Assembly (NCBI GenBank): GCA_910575835.1
Contig: CAJTGB010000015.1
Location: forward strand, 1 to 64,000
Length of the DNA stretch: 64,000 bases
Origin: Lachnospiraceae bacterium
GTDB taxonomy: Bacteria > Bacillota > Clostridia > Lachnospirales > Lachnospiraceae
Direction of reading: 5' to 3'
Part shown: positions 25,544-33,318 of the stretch, in pieces
Numbering within the stretch: position 1 is the first letter of the stretch
Layout: each line of letters begins with the position of its first letter
The notes under the pieces: model-generated
Databases searched by the model: none
What the model was told of the DNA's origin: nothing
What the model saw: only the letters and a program-made list of their open reading frames with translations
Translations under genes and position numbers: made by a program

Positions 25544-26022
25544 TAAAGCGGCAGGAAGACAGTCTTAAGATGCAGTCCGCGAATGAGCAGGATATATTGG
25601 GAATGTATATGCAGGATGTATTTGAGCTGCAAAAGGTGGACGCCAAGGCGCTGTCACCGCTTACTCTGGCATATATCGGAGACGCCGTCTATGATCTGAT
25701 CATCCGTACTCTGGTGGTGAATAAGGGAAATCAGCAGGTACAGAAGCTTCATAAGGAGACGGTCACCATGGTAAAGGCTTCTGCGCAGGCGCGTATGATC
25801 ACTGTGCTGAATGACCGTCTGACCGAGGAGGAGCATGCGGTATATAAGCGCGGAAGGAACGCCAAGAGCGTGTCGATCGCCAAGAACCAGTCTGTTTCCG
25901 ACTACCATAAGGCGACTGGATTCGAGGCATTGATGGGATATCTGTATCTGAGAAAGGAATGGAAGAGAATGCTTGAGCTGATCAAGACAGGGCTTGACGC
26001 ATTAGGGAACGAAGAGACATAG
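25528..26022 (+). CDS. mrnC: Mini-ribonuclease III (23S rRNA maturation)
   Basis: This 164-residue protein is the RNase III catalytic domain without a dsRNA-binding domain. The motif LAYIGDAVYDLIIR carries the metal-binding Asp, and RGRNAKSVSIAKNQSVSDYHKATGFEALMGYLYL is the second conserved block. Mini-III dimers trim the ends of 23S rRNA precursor in Firmicutes. The ATG lies inside the end of cysS, and the pair cysS-mrnC is a common Firmicute arrangement. Confidence 0.92.
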   Translation: MEEGVIKRQEDSLKMQSANEQDILGMYMQDVFELQKVDAKALSPLTLAYIGDAVYDLIIRTLVVNKGNQQVQKLHKETVTMVKASAQARMITVLNDRLTEEEHAVYKRGRNAKSVSIAKNQSVSDYHKATGFEALMGYLYLRKEWKRMLELIKTGLDALGNEET

Positions 26023-26048
26023 GCAGAAAATATCGGTTGGGGAAGAAG

Positions 26049-26846
26049 ATGGAGAAAATCACAGAGAAGGATTTTAAAAGAGGCAGAATGAAGGAAAAAG
26101 ATCGGGAAAATGAAAACCTGATAGAAGGGCGGAACGCGGTCTTAGAAGCTTTCCGCGCCGGGAAGACAATTGATAAGTTACTGGTGTTGGACGGATGTCA
26201 GGACGGTCCTGTAAAAAGCATCATAAGAGAGGCAAAGAAGCAGGACACCCTGATACAGTTCGTGACAAAGGAACGTCTGTCCCAGATATCCGAGACAGGG
26301 AAGCATCAGGGTGTGATCGCCTATGCGGCGGCCTATGCCTATGCCGAGGTAGAGGATATGCTGAAAACCGCTGAAGAGAAGGGTGAGGACCCGTTCCTGA
26401 TCCTTTTGGACAATATTGAAGACCCGCATAATCTGGGGGCGATCATCCGTACAGCCAACTTAGCGGGCGCCCACGGTGTGATCATTCCAAAGAGACGGGC
26501 AGTGGGACTTACGGCAACGGTGGCGAAGGCGTCAGCCGGAGCGATCAACTATACGCCTGTGGCGAAGGTGACGAATCTGACCAAGACCATGGAGGAGCTT
26601 AAAAAGCGCGGCATGTGGTTCGTATGCGCGGATATGGACGGGGAGCAGATGTACCGTCTGAATCTGACCGGGCCGATAGGAGTGGTTATAGGCAGTGAAG
26701 GAGAAGGTGTGAGCCGCCTGGTGAAAGAGAACTGTGACTTTATAGCCGGGATACCGATGAAGGGAGACATTGATTCTCTGAATGCGTCGGTGGCCGCGGG
26801 AGTGCTGGCATATGAGATTGTAAGGCAGAGATTGTTACGCGGCTAG
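26049..26846 (+). CDS. rlmB: 23S rRNA 2'-O-methyltransferase, RlmB type
   Basis: This 265-residue SpoU-family (SPOUT) enzyme methylates a ribose in 23S rRNA, G2251 in the best-known case. The N-terminal substrate-binding domain (about 20-95) has LIEGRNAVLEAFRAG. The knotted C-terminal domain has LDNIEDPHNLGAIIRTA, VIGSEGEGVSR and SLNASVAAGVLAYE, the three SpoU motifs. The ATG at 26049 follows GGGGAAG; a TTG start 12 bases earlier is less likely. It is 26 bp after mrnC and in the same operon. Confidence 0.92.
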   Translation: MEKITEKDFKRGRMKEKDRENENLIEGRNAVLEAFRAGKTIDKLLVLDGCQDGPVKSIIREAKKQDTLIQFVTKERLSQISETGKHQGVIAYAAAYAYAEVEDMLKTAEEKGEDPFLILLDNIEDPHNLGAIIRTANLAGAHGVIIPKRRAVGLTATVAKASAGAINYTPVAKVTNLTKTMEELKKRGMWFVCADMDGEQMYRLNLTGPIGVVIGSEGEGVSRLVKENCDFIAGIPMKGDIDSLNASVAAGVLAYEIVRQRLLRG

Positions 26847-26882
26847 TACAGCATTCACTGTTAATTAAGCAATGCTGTACTA
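26844..26882. repeat. Perfect inverted repeat between rlmB and sigH
   Basis: TAGTACAGCATT (26844-26855) and AATGCTGTACTA (26871-26882) are exact complements around a 15-base loop; the left arm includes the rlmB stop codon. There is no T tail. The GCATTCACTG within it also occurs in the element at 27591-27722, so the two may be related repeats. Confidence 0.55.
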
Positions 26883-26920
26883 GGATATTCAGTGGATACA
26901 GAACGGAGATGGAGCGGTAC

Positions 26921-27526
26921 ATGGCGAATTATGAGCAGATGACGGATGAGCAGTTGATCGGGAAACTGCGCAAGGGTGATAAGAATATTATTGATTATAT
27001 CATGGAGAAATATAAGAACATGGTGCGCAAGGAGGCCAACGCCATGTATCTGCTTGGCGGAGAGAATGACGATCTGATCCAGGAGGGGATGATCGGTCTG
27101 TTTAAAGCCGTCCAGGATTATGACGTGCAGCAGGAGACTTCATTCTACAGCTTTGCCAGGCTTTGCATCACCAGACAGATGTATTCGGCGATCGAGGCTT
27201 CCAGACGGAAGAAGCACAGTCCGCTGAACTCATACATATCTCTCTATGAGACAAGCGAAGAACAGGGACCGCTTATGGAGACGATGGCGGCAGGGTGCGA
27301 GAGCAACCCGGAGGAATTGCTGGTCAGCCGGGAATATGCGAAGCTGCTGGAGATTAAGTTAGAGGAGAGCTTAAGCGATCTGGAGAACAGGGTTCTCTAT
27401 CTGCACCTTCTTGGGACGGATTATAAGACGATCGCCAGGCTGCTTGATAAGAAGCCTAAGACGATCGACAATGCGCTGCAGAGGATCAAGGGGAAGACGG
27501 AGAAAATATTAAGAGCTGAGAAGTAA
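26921..27526 (+). CDS. sigH: RNA polymerase sigma-H factor
   Basis: This 201-residue sigma-70 family factor matches SigH (Spo0H) of Firmicutes. Region 2 includes LLGGENDDLIQEGMIGLFKAVQDYD and the ensuing YSFARLCITRQM; region 4 includes ENRVLYLHLLGTDYKTIARLLDKKPKTIDNALQRIK. The ATG at 26921 has GGAG 6 bases upstream; the ATG at 26909 is placed directly behind GGAG and is less likely. sigH next to rlmB and cysS is the usual order in Clostridia. SigH directs early sporulation and stationary-phase genes. Confidence 0.9.
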   Translation: MANYEQMTDEQLIGKLRKGDKNIIDYIMEKYKNMVRKEANAMYLLGGENDDLIQEGMIGLFKAVQDYDVQQETSFYSFARLCITRQMYSAIEASRRKKHSPLNSYISLYETSEEQGPLMETMAAGCESNPEELLVSREYAKLLEIKLEESLSDLENRVLYLHLLGTDYKTIARLLDKKPKTIDNALQRIKGKTEKILRAEK

Positions 27527-27540
27527 GAGAACGCGGTTAA

Positions 27541-27579
27541 AGAGCGGAGTATGCATAACGGTATACCTGCTCTTTTTTT
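27541..27579 (+). terminator. Terminator after sigH
   Basis: An imperfect stem (AGAGC with GCTCT and an inner GTATGC/GTATAC part) is followed by seven T at 27573-27579. Confidence 0.75.
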
Positions 27580-27590
27580 GTAAATGGCAG

Positions 27591-27722
27591 TAACAGTTCA
27601 GACAGGTCTGCGCATTCACTGCGCTGACCGTGCCATAGAATAGAGCATGAAAGCATCCGGCCCATCGCGAAGCGATTGTTAATGGCCGGATGCCTGTAAC
27701 AGTGAAGGTATCTGAACTGTTA
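27591..27722. repeat. 132-bp structured inverted-repeat element
   Basis: The ends TAACAGTTCAGA (27591-27602) and TCTGAACTGTTA (27711-27722) are perfect complements. Inside lie a hairpin of GCATCCGGCC (27653-27662) and GGCCGGATGC (27684-27693), a nested ATCGC-gaa-GCGAT hairpin (27664-27676), and CGCA-TTCAC-TGCG near 27611. It fills the gap between the sigH terminator and the next promoter. It has no ORF. It looks like a non-autonomous, foldable intergenic repeat. Confidence 0.6.
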
Positions 27723-27764
27723 CAAATGTCAACGGCAGAAGGAGCGTTCACAGTTAAAAATATA

Positions 27765-27793
27765 TTGACATGCATGGATCGGTGTGCTAAGAT
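27765..27793 (+). promoter_or_regulatory. Promoter for the sodium:solute symporter
   Basis: TTGACA (27765-27770), a 17-bp spacer and TAAGAT (27788-27793); transcription would start near 27800, just before a palindrome. Confidence 0.72.
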
Positions 27794-27812
27794 ATTCAAG
27801 AATAATTTAGTG

Positions 27813-27835
27813 CTTTAAAGCGTAACGCTTTAAAG
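27813..27835. promoter_or_regulatory. 10-3-10 palindrome in the symporter leader
   Basis: CTTTAAAGCG and CGCTTTAAAG flank TAA, about 12 bp after the expected transcription start and 50 bp before the ATG. It fits a dimeric repressor operator; a hairpin that hides nothing downstream is less likely. Confidence 0.5.
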
Positions 27836-27885
27836 TAAATGCCTGAATATTTAAATCTTAACAGGTGACTTGGAGGGAATGAGAG

Positions 27886-29472
27886 ATGTCAAAGGAAATA
27901 TTGTGTGTGATCATGCTGGTGGTATTTTTTGCCGTTATGATCTATGTTGGATTTTACTCGAGGAAGCATGCGACGGACGTAGACGGGTTCGTGCTGGGAG
28001 GCAGGGGAGTCGGTCCGTGGCTGACTGCATTTGCGTTCGGTACGTCGTATTTTTCCGCGGTTATTTTCGTGGGATATGCCGGACAGTTTGGTTGGAACTT
28101 CGGAATGTCCGCCACATGGGCGGGGCTTGGCAACGCATTTATCGGATCGTTGCTTGCATGGAATATACTTGGAAGAAGGACCCGTGTTATGACCCAACAT
28201 CTGGATGCGAAGACCATGCCGGATTTTTTCGGGAAACGGTTTGATTCAGTTCCGCTTAAGGTGGCGGCATCCATCATCGTATTCATCTTCCTGATCCCAT
28301 ATACGGCATCCCTTTATAATGGATTATCCAGTCTGTTCGGTCTGGTGTTCGATATTCCGTATTGGGCGGTGATCGCGGTAATGGCTGTGCTGACGGGCTT
28401 TTACGTGATCTTCGGCGGATATATGGCGACGGCGATCAATGACTTTATTCAGGGAATCATCATGCTGTTTGGAATCTGCGCGGTCATCGGGGCGGTATTG
28501 GCGGAGAACGGCGGATTGCTCCAGGCGACGAAGTCTCTGGCAGCCATTACAGGGGATGCAGGGTGGGAGGGTGCGTACTGCGCATTCCTCGGTCCGGATC
28601 CGTTAGCGCTTCTGTTTGTGGTGGTTCTGACATCGCTCGGAACCTGGGGACTGCCGCAGATGGTCGGGAAGTTTTACGCGATCAAGAGTGAGAAGGATAT
28701 ACATAAGGGAACCGTGATCTCGACGGTATTTGCGATCATTGTGGCCGGAGGATGTTATTTCCTGGGCGGTTTCGGGAGGCTCTACGGCGGCAAGGTGGTG
28801 ATCAATGAGGCGACTGGCAAGCCGTTGTTTGATACGATCGTGCCGACCATGCTGTCTGCTTTGCCGTCGATCGTCATAGCGGTGGTGATCGTGCTGGTAT
28901 TATCGGCGTCTATGTCCACCCTGTCTTCTCTGGTTCTGACGTCCAGTTCTACTTTTACGCTGGATGTTATCAAGCCGGCGGCAAAACAGGGGATGTCGGA
29001 TAAGAAGCAGGTTTTGATCATGAGAGTTTTTATCGTCTTCTTCATTCTGGTATCGGCAGTGATCGCCATCTTCAAGGATGCGCATCCAGAGGTGACCTTT
29101 ATCGCACAGATGATGGGAGTATCCTGGGGAGCGCTGGCAGGAGCTTTCCTTGCGCCGTTTCTGTATGGATTATATTGGAAAGGGATCACGAAGATATCGG
29201 TGGTTATTTGCTTCATCTGGGGATGCGGGATCGCTTTGCTGCAGTTATATGTGACGCTTGGCAAAGTAGACGTAAGCGGATGGGGGCCGGTTCTTGGATA
29301 TATCTTCAAATCATCCATTAATTCCGGCGTGATCGCAATGGCGGGAGGTCTGCTTATTGTTCCGGTCATCAGTTTATTTACAAAGAAACAGGACGAAGCA
29401 GAGCTTTCGGGGATCTTCTCCTGCTACGAAGAGACGGTAACGATTACGAAGAGATCTTCGCTGCAAGAGTAG
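27886..29472 (+). CDS. Sodium:solute symporter (SSS family)
   Basis: This 528-residue protein belongs to the Na+/solute symporter family (PutP/PanF/SGLT fold). About 13 membrane helices are visible, with the family stretches GRGVGPWLTAFAFGTSYFSA near the N-terminus, the GGYMATAINDFIQGIIML helix and SASMSTLSSLVLTSSSTF (the Na2-site helix). It takes up a small solute with Na+; the substrate (for example pantothenate, amino acid or sugar acid) is not identifiable. The ATG follows TTGGAGGGAATGAG. It is monocistronic, between its own promoter and a strong terminator. Confidence 0.88.
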   Translation: MSKEILCVIMLVVFFAVMIYVGFYSRKHATDVDGFVLGGRGVGPWLTAFAFGTSYFSAVIFVGYAGQFGWNFGMSATWAGLGNAFIGSLLAWNILGRRTRVMTQHLDAKTMPDFFGKRFDSVPLKVAASIIVFIFLIPYTASLYNGLSSLFGLVFDIPYWAVIAVMAVLTGFYVIFGGYMATAINDFIQGIIMLFGICAVIGAVLAENGGLLQATKSLAAITGDAGWEGAYCAFLGPDPLALLFVVVLTSLGTWGLPQMVGKFYAIKSEKDIHKGTVISTVFAIIVAGGCYFLGGFGRLYGGKVVINEATGKPLFDTIVPTMLSALPSIVIAVVIVLVLSASMSTLSSLVLTSSSTFTLDVIKPAAKQGMSDKKQVLIMRVFIVFFILVSAVIAIFKDAHPEVTFIAQMMGVSWGALAGAFLAPFLYGLYWKGITKISVVICFIWGCGIALLQLYVTLGKVDVSGWGPVLGYIFKSSINSGVIAMAGGLLIVPVISLFTKKQDEAELSGIFSCYEETVTITKRSSLQE

Positions 29473-29537
29473 AAGCTGCAGTTACTCCCGTGGTGGGTGG
29501 AGGCGAGCTGCGAGTGAATGGAATGTTAAAATACATC

Positions 29538-29571
29538 AAGGAAAGTGATTAAAATCATCACTTTCCTTTTT
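29538..29571 (+). terminator. Terminator after the symporter
   Basis: A perfect 12-bp stem, AAGGAAAGTGAT (29538-29549) with ATCACTTTCCTT (29557-29568), has a 7-base loop and a T run to 29571. Confidence 0.85.
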
Positions 29572-29711
29572 GCTGTATATATGTTAGGATATGAAGGTGT
29601 TAAAAAAGTGCAATTAATTTGATGATTATTATGCCTTTTGCTTCCGCTGGTAATGTGCCGGATGAATGGGTCATGATATTGTTTTGAAATAGGAAGGAGA
29701 AAGAGAAGATT

Positions 29712-31700
29712 ATGAAAAATTATCAGAAATACGAGAGGACATATTTTATGCCGCCCGAGGTTACTTACGATTGGGCGAAGAAGGAGTATATAGACAAACC
29801 GCCGATCTGGTGCAGCGTTGACCTGCGCGACGGGAATCAGGCGTTGATCGAGCCTATGAGCCTGGAGGAGAAGCTGGAGTTCTTCCAGATGTTGGTGGAT
29901 ATCGGTTTCAAGGAGATCGAGGTGGGCTTCCCGGCGGCATCGGAGACAGAGTATCAGTTCATGAGAACGCTGATCGAGAAGGATATGATCCCGGATGATG
30001 TGACGGTACAGGTGTTGACACAGGCGAGAGAGCATATTATTAAGAAGACCTTCGAGGCGGTCAAAGGCGCGCCCCACGCGGTAGTGCATCTCTATAATTC
30101 TACTTCCGTTGCACAGCGGGAACAGGTATTCAGAAAGAGCAAGGAGGAGATCAAGCAAATAGCGATCGAAGGGGCGAATCTTCTCCTTCAGCTGGCTTCC
30201 GAGACGGACGGGAACTTTACCTTCCAGTACAGCCCGGAGAGTTTCCCGGGAACGGAAGTGGATTACGCGGTGGAGGTCTGCAACGCGGTGCTTGATGTAT
30301 GGAAACCGACAGCGGACAATAAGGCGATCATTAACATACCTACGACGGTGGAGAACGCCATGCCTCATGTATTTGCGTGCCAGTTAGAGTATGTGAACAA
30401 GCATCTGAATTACAGGGACAATGTGATCCTTTGCCTGCATCCGCACAATGACAGAGGATGCGGTGTGGCAACGGCGGAGCTTGGGATCCTGGCAGGTGCG
30501 GACCGAATCGAGGGGACGCTGTTCGGCAACGGCGAGCGTACCGGGAATGTGGATATCGTGACTATGGGAATGAATATGTATTCTCACGGTGTGGATCCGG
30601 GACTGGATTTTTCGGATATGAAGCATATCCGGGAGACGTATGAGCGCTTGACCAGGATGGAAGTATATGACCGTCAGCCTTATGCGGGCGACCTGGTATT
30701 CACCGCGTTCTCCGGCTCGCATCAGGATGCCATTGCCAAGGGCATGACCTGGAGAGAGGAGAAGGAGTGCGATACCTGGACGGTTCCTTATCTTCCGATC
30801 GATCCTCAGGATGTGGGCAGGAGATATGATTCCGACGTTATCCGTATCAACAGCCAGTCCGGCAAGGGCGGCGTCAACTACATCCTGAAGCAGAGCCACG
30901 GTATCAACCTGCCGCAGAAGATGCGCGAGGAGGTCGGATATCTGGTGAAGGATGTATCCGACAAGGCGCATAAGGAATTGAATCCAGAGTGGGTATACCA
31001 GATCTTCTCAGATCATTATATCAACACCAAGCCGGTGTTCCATATTGATGAGTGCCATTTCAAACAAGGAGACGGGATTACCTCAGAGGTGACCATCAAT
31101 CACGGCGGCGAGACCAGGGTGATCACGGCCATGGGAAACGGACGTCTGGATGCGGTCAGCAACGCCATCAAGCAGTATTTTAACATCAGCTATGAGCTGC
31201 GGTTCTATGAGGAGCATTCTCTGACCAGAGGGTCTTCTTCTAAGGCGGTTGCCTATGTGGGGATCGTCTGCAGCGGCAAGACCTTCTGGGGTGTGGGAAT
31301 CGACGCGGATATCATCAAGTCCTCGATCGAGGCACTGATCGTTGCGGTGAATAAGATCGAAGAGATCGGGAGCGCCGACGGGTGCAAGGACGAGAGGATG
31401 ATCGAGATCATGAATTATATCCAGGCGAACTATATCGACATTACACTGGACGGCCTGGCGGAGAAGTTCTATCTGTCGAAGCCTTATATCTCCAAATATA
31501 TTAAGGAGAAATCCGGCCTGACATTCGGAGAACTGGTGAAGAAGATTCGGATGAAGAAGGCGAAGGCGCTCTTAAAGAGCAGTAATATGACGGTGGAGAA
31601 TATCGCGCTGTCAGTGGGATATCAGAATGTAGAGCATTTTAACAGGATGTTCAAGAAGGCTTATAACACTACACCGATGCAGTTTCGGAATCAGAAATAG
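29712..31700 (+). CDS. leuA: 2-isopropylmalate synthase fused to an AraC-type DNA-binding domain
   Basis: This 662-residue protein is longer than normal LeuA because it carries a C-terminal AraC domain. Residues about 30-305 form the HMGL-like TIM barrel: DLRDGNQALIEPM (37-49), and metal-binding His243 and His245 in LHPHNDRG. A linker subdomain follows to about 430. Residues about 435-555 form the leucine-binding regulatory domain of the LeuA family. Residues about 560-662 are a two-HTH AraC DNA-binding domain: ITLDGLAEKFYLSKPYISKY and MTVENIALSVGYQNVEHFN. It converts 2-oxoisovalerate and acetyl-CoA to 2-isopropylmalate, the first committed step to leucine. There is one uninterrupted frame with AGGAAGGAG upstream. 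No leuBCD genes follow. It may be a leucine-responsive regulator as well as an enzyme; that is inference. Confidence 0.9.
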   Translation: MKNYQKYERTYFMPPEVTYDWAKKEYIDKPPIWCSVDLRDGNQALIEPMSLEEKLEFFQMLVDIGFKEIEVGFPAASETEYQFMRTLIEKDMIPDDVTVQVLTQAREHIIKKTFEAVKGAPHAVVHLYNSTSVAQREQVFRKSKEEIKQIAIEGANLLLQLASETDGNFTFQYSPESFPGTEVDYAVEVCNAVLDVWKPTADNKAIINIPTTVENAMPHVFACQLEYVNKHLNYRDNVILCLHPHNDRGCGVATAELGILAGADRIEGTLFGNGERTGNVDIVTMGMNMYSHGVDPGLDFSDMKHIRETYERLTRMEVYDRQPYAGDLVFTAFSGSHQDAIAKGMTWREEKECDTWTVPYLPIDPQDVGRRYDSDVIRINSQSGKGGVNYILKQSHGINLPQKMREEVGYLVKDVSDKAHKELNPEWVYQIFSDHYINTKPVFHIDECHFKQGDGITSEVTINHGGETRVITAMGNGRLDAVSNAIKQYFNISYELRFYEEHSLTRGSSSKAVAYVGIVCSGKTFWGVGIDADIIKSSIEALIVAVNKIEEIGSADGCKDERMIEIMNYIQANYIDITLDGLAEKFYLSKPYISKYIKEKSGLTFGELVKKIRMKKAKALLKSSNMTVENIALSVGYQNVEHFNRMFKKAYNTTPMQFRNQK

Positions 31701-31725
31701 ATCATTGTTTCTGGTGCGGGTTTCT

Positions 31726-31754
31726 GGCGCAGGTTTACTGACAATACCTGCGCC
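31726..31754. terminator. Terminator between convergent genes
   Basis: GGCGCAGGT (31726-31734) pairs with ACCTGCGCC (31746-31754). It lies between leuA and the minus-strand gene ending at 31782 and may serve both. Confidence 0.55.
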
Positions 31755-31781
31755 GTTATAACCGGCGGGGCCGCTTTTCAA

Positions 31782-32252
31782 TTATATCTGTGCCCGCAGT
31801 TCTTTCTCTAAGAACTGTTTAATGTACGGATTGTTTTCTTCGCTCAATGTAGGCTGGAACGCCATATAACGGCATTTCTGATACTGATCGCCGTCCAGCA
31901 TAAAGGTGTAACCCATAATACATTTCGGATTGCAGGCGTTGGGATCGATCAGCCGTTTGCAGACGGAGGCTTTCTTGATTTCTTTTTTTAATTTCTCGGG
32001 CAGTGTGTCAAGGAAGCTCTGGTATTGCTGTATATGTTCGGGATAAATGCGCAGCTTCATCCCTGTTTTTCGGGATACGAAGGTTGCCAAAGTCCTGTTG
32101 CTGCTTCGTACATAGGATACAATATAACCGCTCTTTTGCAGTTTGATACCACATTTACAGCCATTTGCCGTCAGATATTCGTTGATTTGGTTTACAAAGC
32201 TACGGTAATTCACGTCGACCGTTTCCATAAACACATTAAATTTCTCGTCCAT
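31782..32252 (-). CDS. Cysteine-rich protein of unknown function
   Basis: This 156-residue protein lies 11 bp after the AraC-GyrI gene and is probably co-transcribed with it. The start at 32252 follows GGAGGGATTT; a longer frame overlaps the regulator and is not supported. Cys residues occur in NGCKCG, SVCKRL, NACNPKC and QKCRYM, which could bind a metal, but no standard motif is formed. Hydrophobic strand patterns with FVSRKTGMKLRIYPEH suggest a small alpha/beta domain. I do not recognise the family. It may be the target or partner of the regulator. Confidence 0.68.
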   Translation of the reverse strand: MDEKFNVFMETVDVNYRSFVNQINEYLTANGCKCGIKLQKSGYIVSYVRSSNRTLATFVSRKTGMKLRIYPEHIQQYQSFLDTLPEKLKKEIKKASVCKRLIDPNACNPKCIMGYTFMLDGDQYQKCRYMAFQPTLSEENNPYIKQFLEKELRAQI

Positions 32253-32263
32253 AAATCCCTCCG

Positions 32264-33115
32264 TTATGCCTTTTTCTTCGTTACTGGTATCCATACCTCA
32301 TACTGTGCGTTCTGCGGGTCTGGATTCAGATAGACCTCAATATCGGGGGCGTTGGCATACTCATATCCAGAGGTTGGGAGCCATTCCGTTACGATCCGCT
32401 GCTCCAATTCCTGGATGGACTGATTCGTGCCCGTTCCGGAAAAGATCGCCCAAGTAGACGCAGGTACCGTATATTCTTCAAACTCGCCGGCGGCCTTCGT
32501 ACTGGAAACAGCAATAAAATATCTCCATTCTTCTTCATCATTGCAGGCGCTTACGCCCAAGAGCCCCATCGGAGGCGTATCCATCATTCCTGCCAATTTC
32601 TGTATTGTTCCATTTACTGACGCTTCCTGCCACATATTCGGCACGTCTATAAAATTATTTTCGATTTCTTTATCGAGCGGTGCAGATATGCCGATAATGC
32701 GGAATGTTTCTTTTGTCTCAATTCTATAATTCATTTCAGTTGCTCCTTTCACAGCGATTCTAAATACAATGGGGGAAAAAGATTTTACGGACACGCCCTC
32801 GCCCTTCACGGATGAAGGGGCTATCCCGTGAAAAGACTGGAACGCTCTGTTAAATGCAGTCGGAGAGCGGTAGCCGTATTTCTCCGCGATATCAATGATC
32901 CGTTCATCCCCGCCCTGTAAGTCGACCGCTGCCAAAGACATCCTTCTTCTTCGGATATACTCTGTCAGGGTGATGCCCGCCATATAAGTAAACATCCTCT
33001 GGTAGTGATAGGCGGAGCAGCAGGCGATCCGCCCAAGCTGTTCATAGTCAATTTCGGCCGTCAAATGTTCCTCGATATAATTCATACTTTGGTTTAACTT
33101 TTCAACCCATTCCAT
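32264..33115 (-). CDS. AraC-family regulator with GyrI-like effector domain
   Basis: This 283-residue protein has an N-terminal AraC DNA-binding domain (about 1-105): TAEIDYEQLGRIACCSAYHYQRMF and IIDIAEKYGYRSPTAFNRAFQ. A GyrI-like small-molecule-binding domain (about 125-280) follows, with the pattern FRIIGISAPL at its start and VWIPVTKKKA at its end. This Rob/BltR-like layout is typical of regulators that bind hydrophobic drugs and switch on efflux or enzymes. GGGAGG precedes the ATG. The gene downstream is in the same transcript. Confidence 0.9.
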   Translation of the reverse strand: MEWVEKLNQSMNYIEEHLTAEIDYEQLGRIACCSAYHYQRMFTYMAGITLTEYIRRRRMSLAAVDLQGGDERIIDIAEKYGYRSPTAFNRAFQSFHGIAPSSVKGEGVSVKSFSPIVFRIAVKGATEMNYRIETKETFRIIGISAPLDKEIENNFIDVPNMWQEASVNGTIQKLAGMMDTPPMGLLGVSACNDEEEWRYFIAVSSTKAAGEFEEYTVPASTWAIFSGTGTNQSIQELEQRIVTEWLPTSGYEYANAPDIEVYLNPDPQNAQYEVWIPVTKKKA

Positions 33116-33232
33116 GAGATACCTCCCTTGTACATAAATTTGTCTTTTTCATTATAAGGCTTATTCTTGGATTTTTCCTCTCTAATCTTGCACAAAAAAG
33201 AGAGATTTGTTGGTATAATTGGGAATGAAATC

Positions 33233-33261
33233 TTTACACGCAAATTTGGGATTGCTATAAT
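33233..33261 (+). promoter_or_regulatory. Promoter for the amidohydrolase
   Basis: TTTACA (33233-33238), a 17-bp spacer and a perfect TATAAT (33256-33261), 58 bp before the chosen ATG. A second TATAAT at 33214 has no well-spaced -35 box. Confidence 0.7.
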
Positions 33262-33318
33262 AAAAGTGTTGACTCTGGAAGATTTAAAACATGCTGTGCT
33301 AGAGGGAGGATGAGAGAC

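Noticed and set aside
29591-29632. Short frame before leuA as a leucine attenuator leader peptide
   Set aside because: The 13-codon frame has only two Leu codons and no attenuator hairpin follows it.
29526-30368. A 280-codon minus-strand frame opposite leuA
   Set aside because: It is the mirror of the conserved LeuA barrel and runs through the symporter terminator hairpin.
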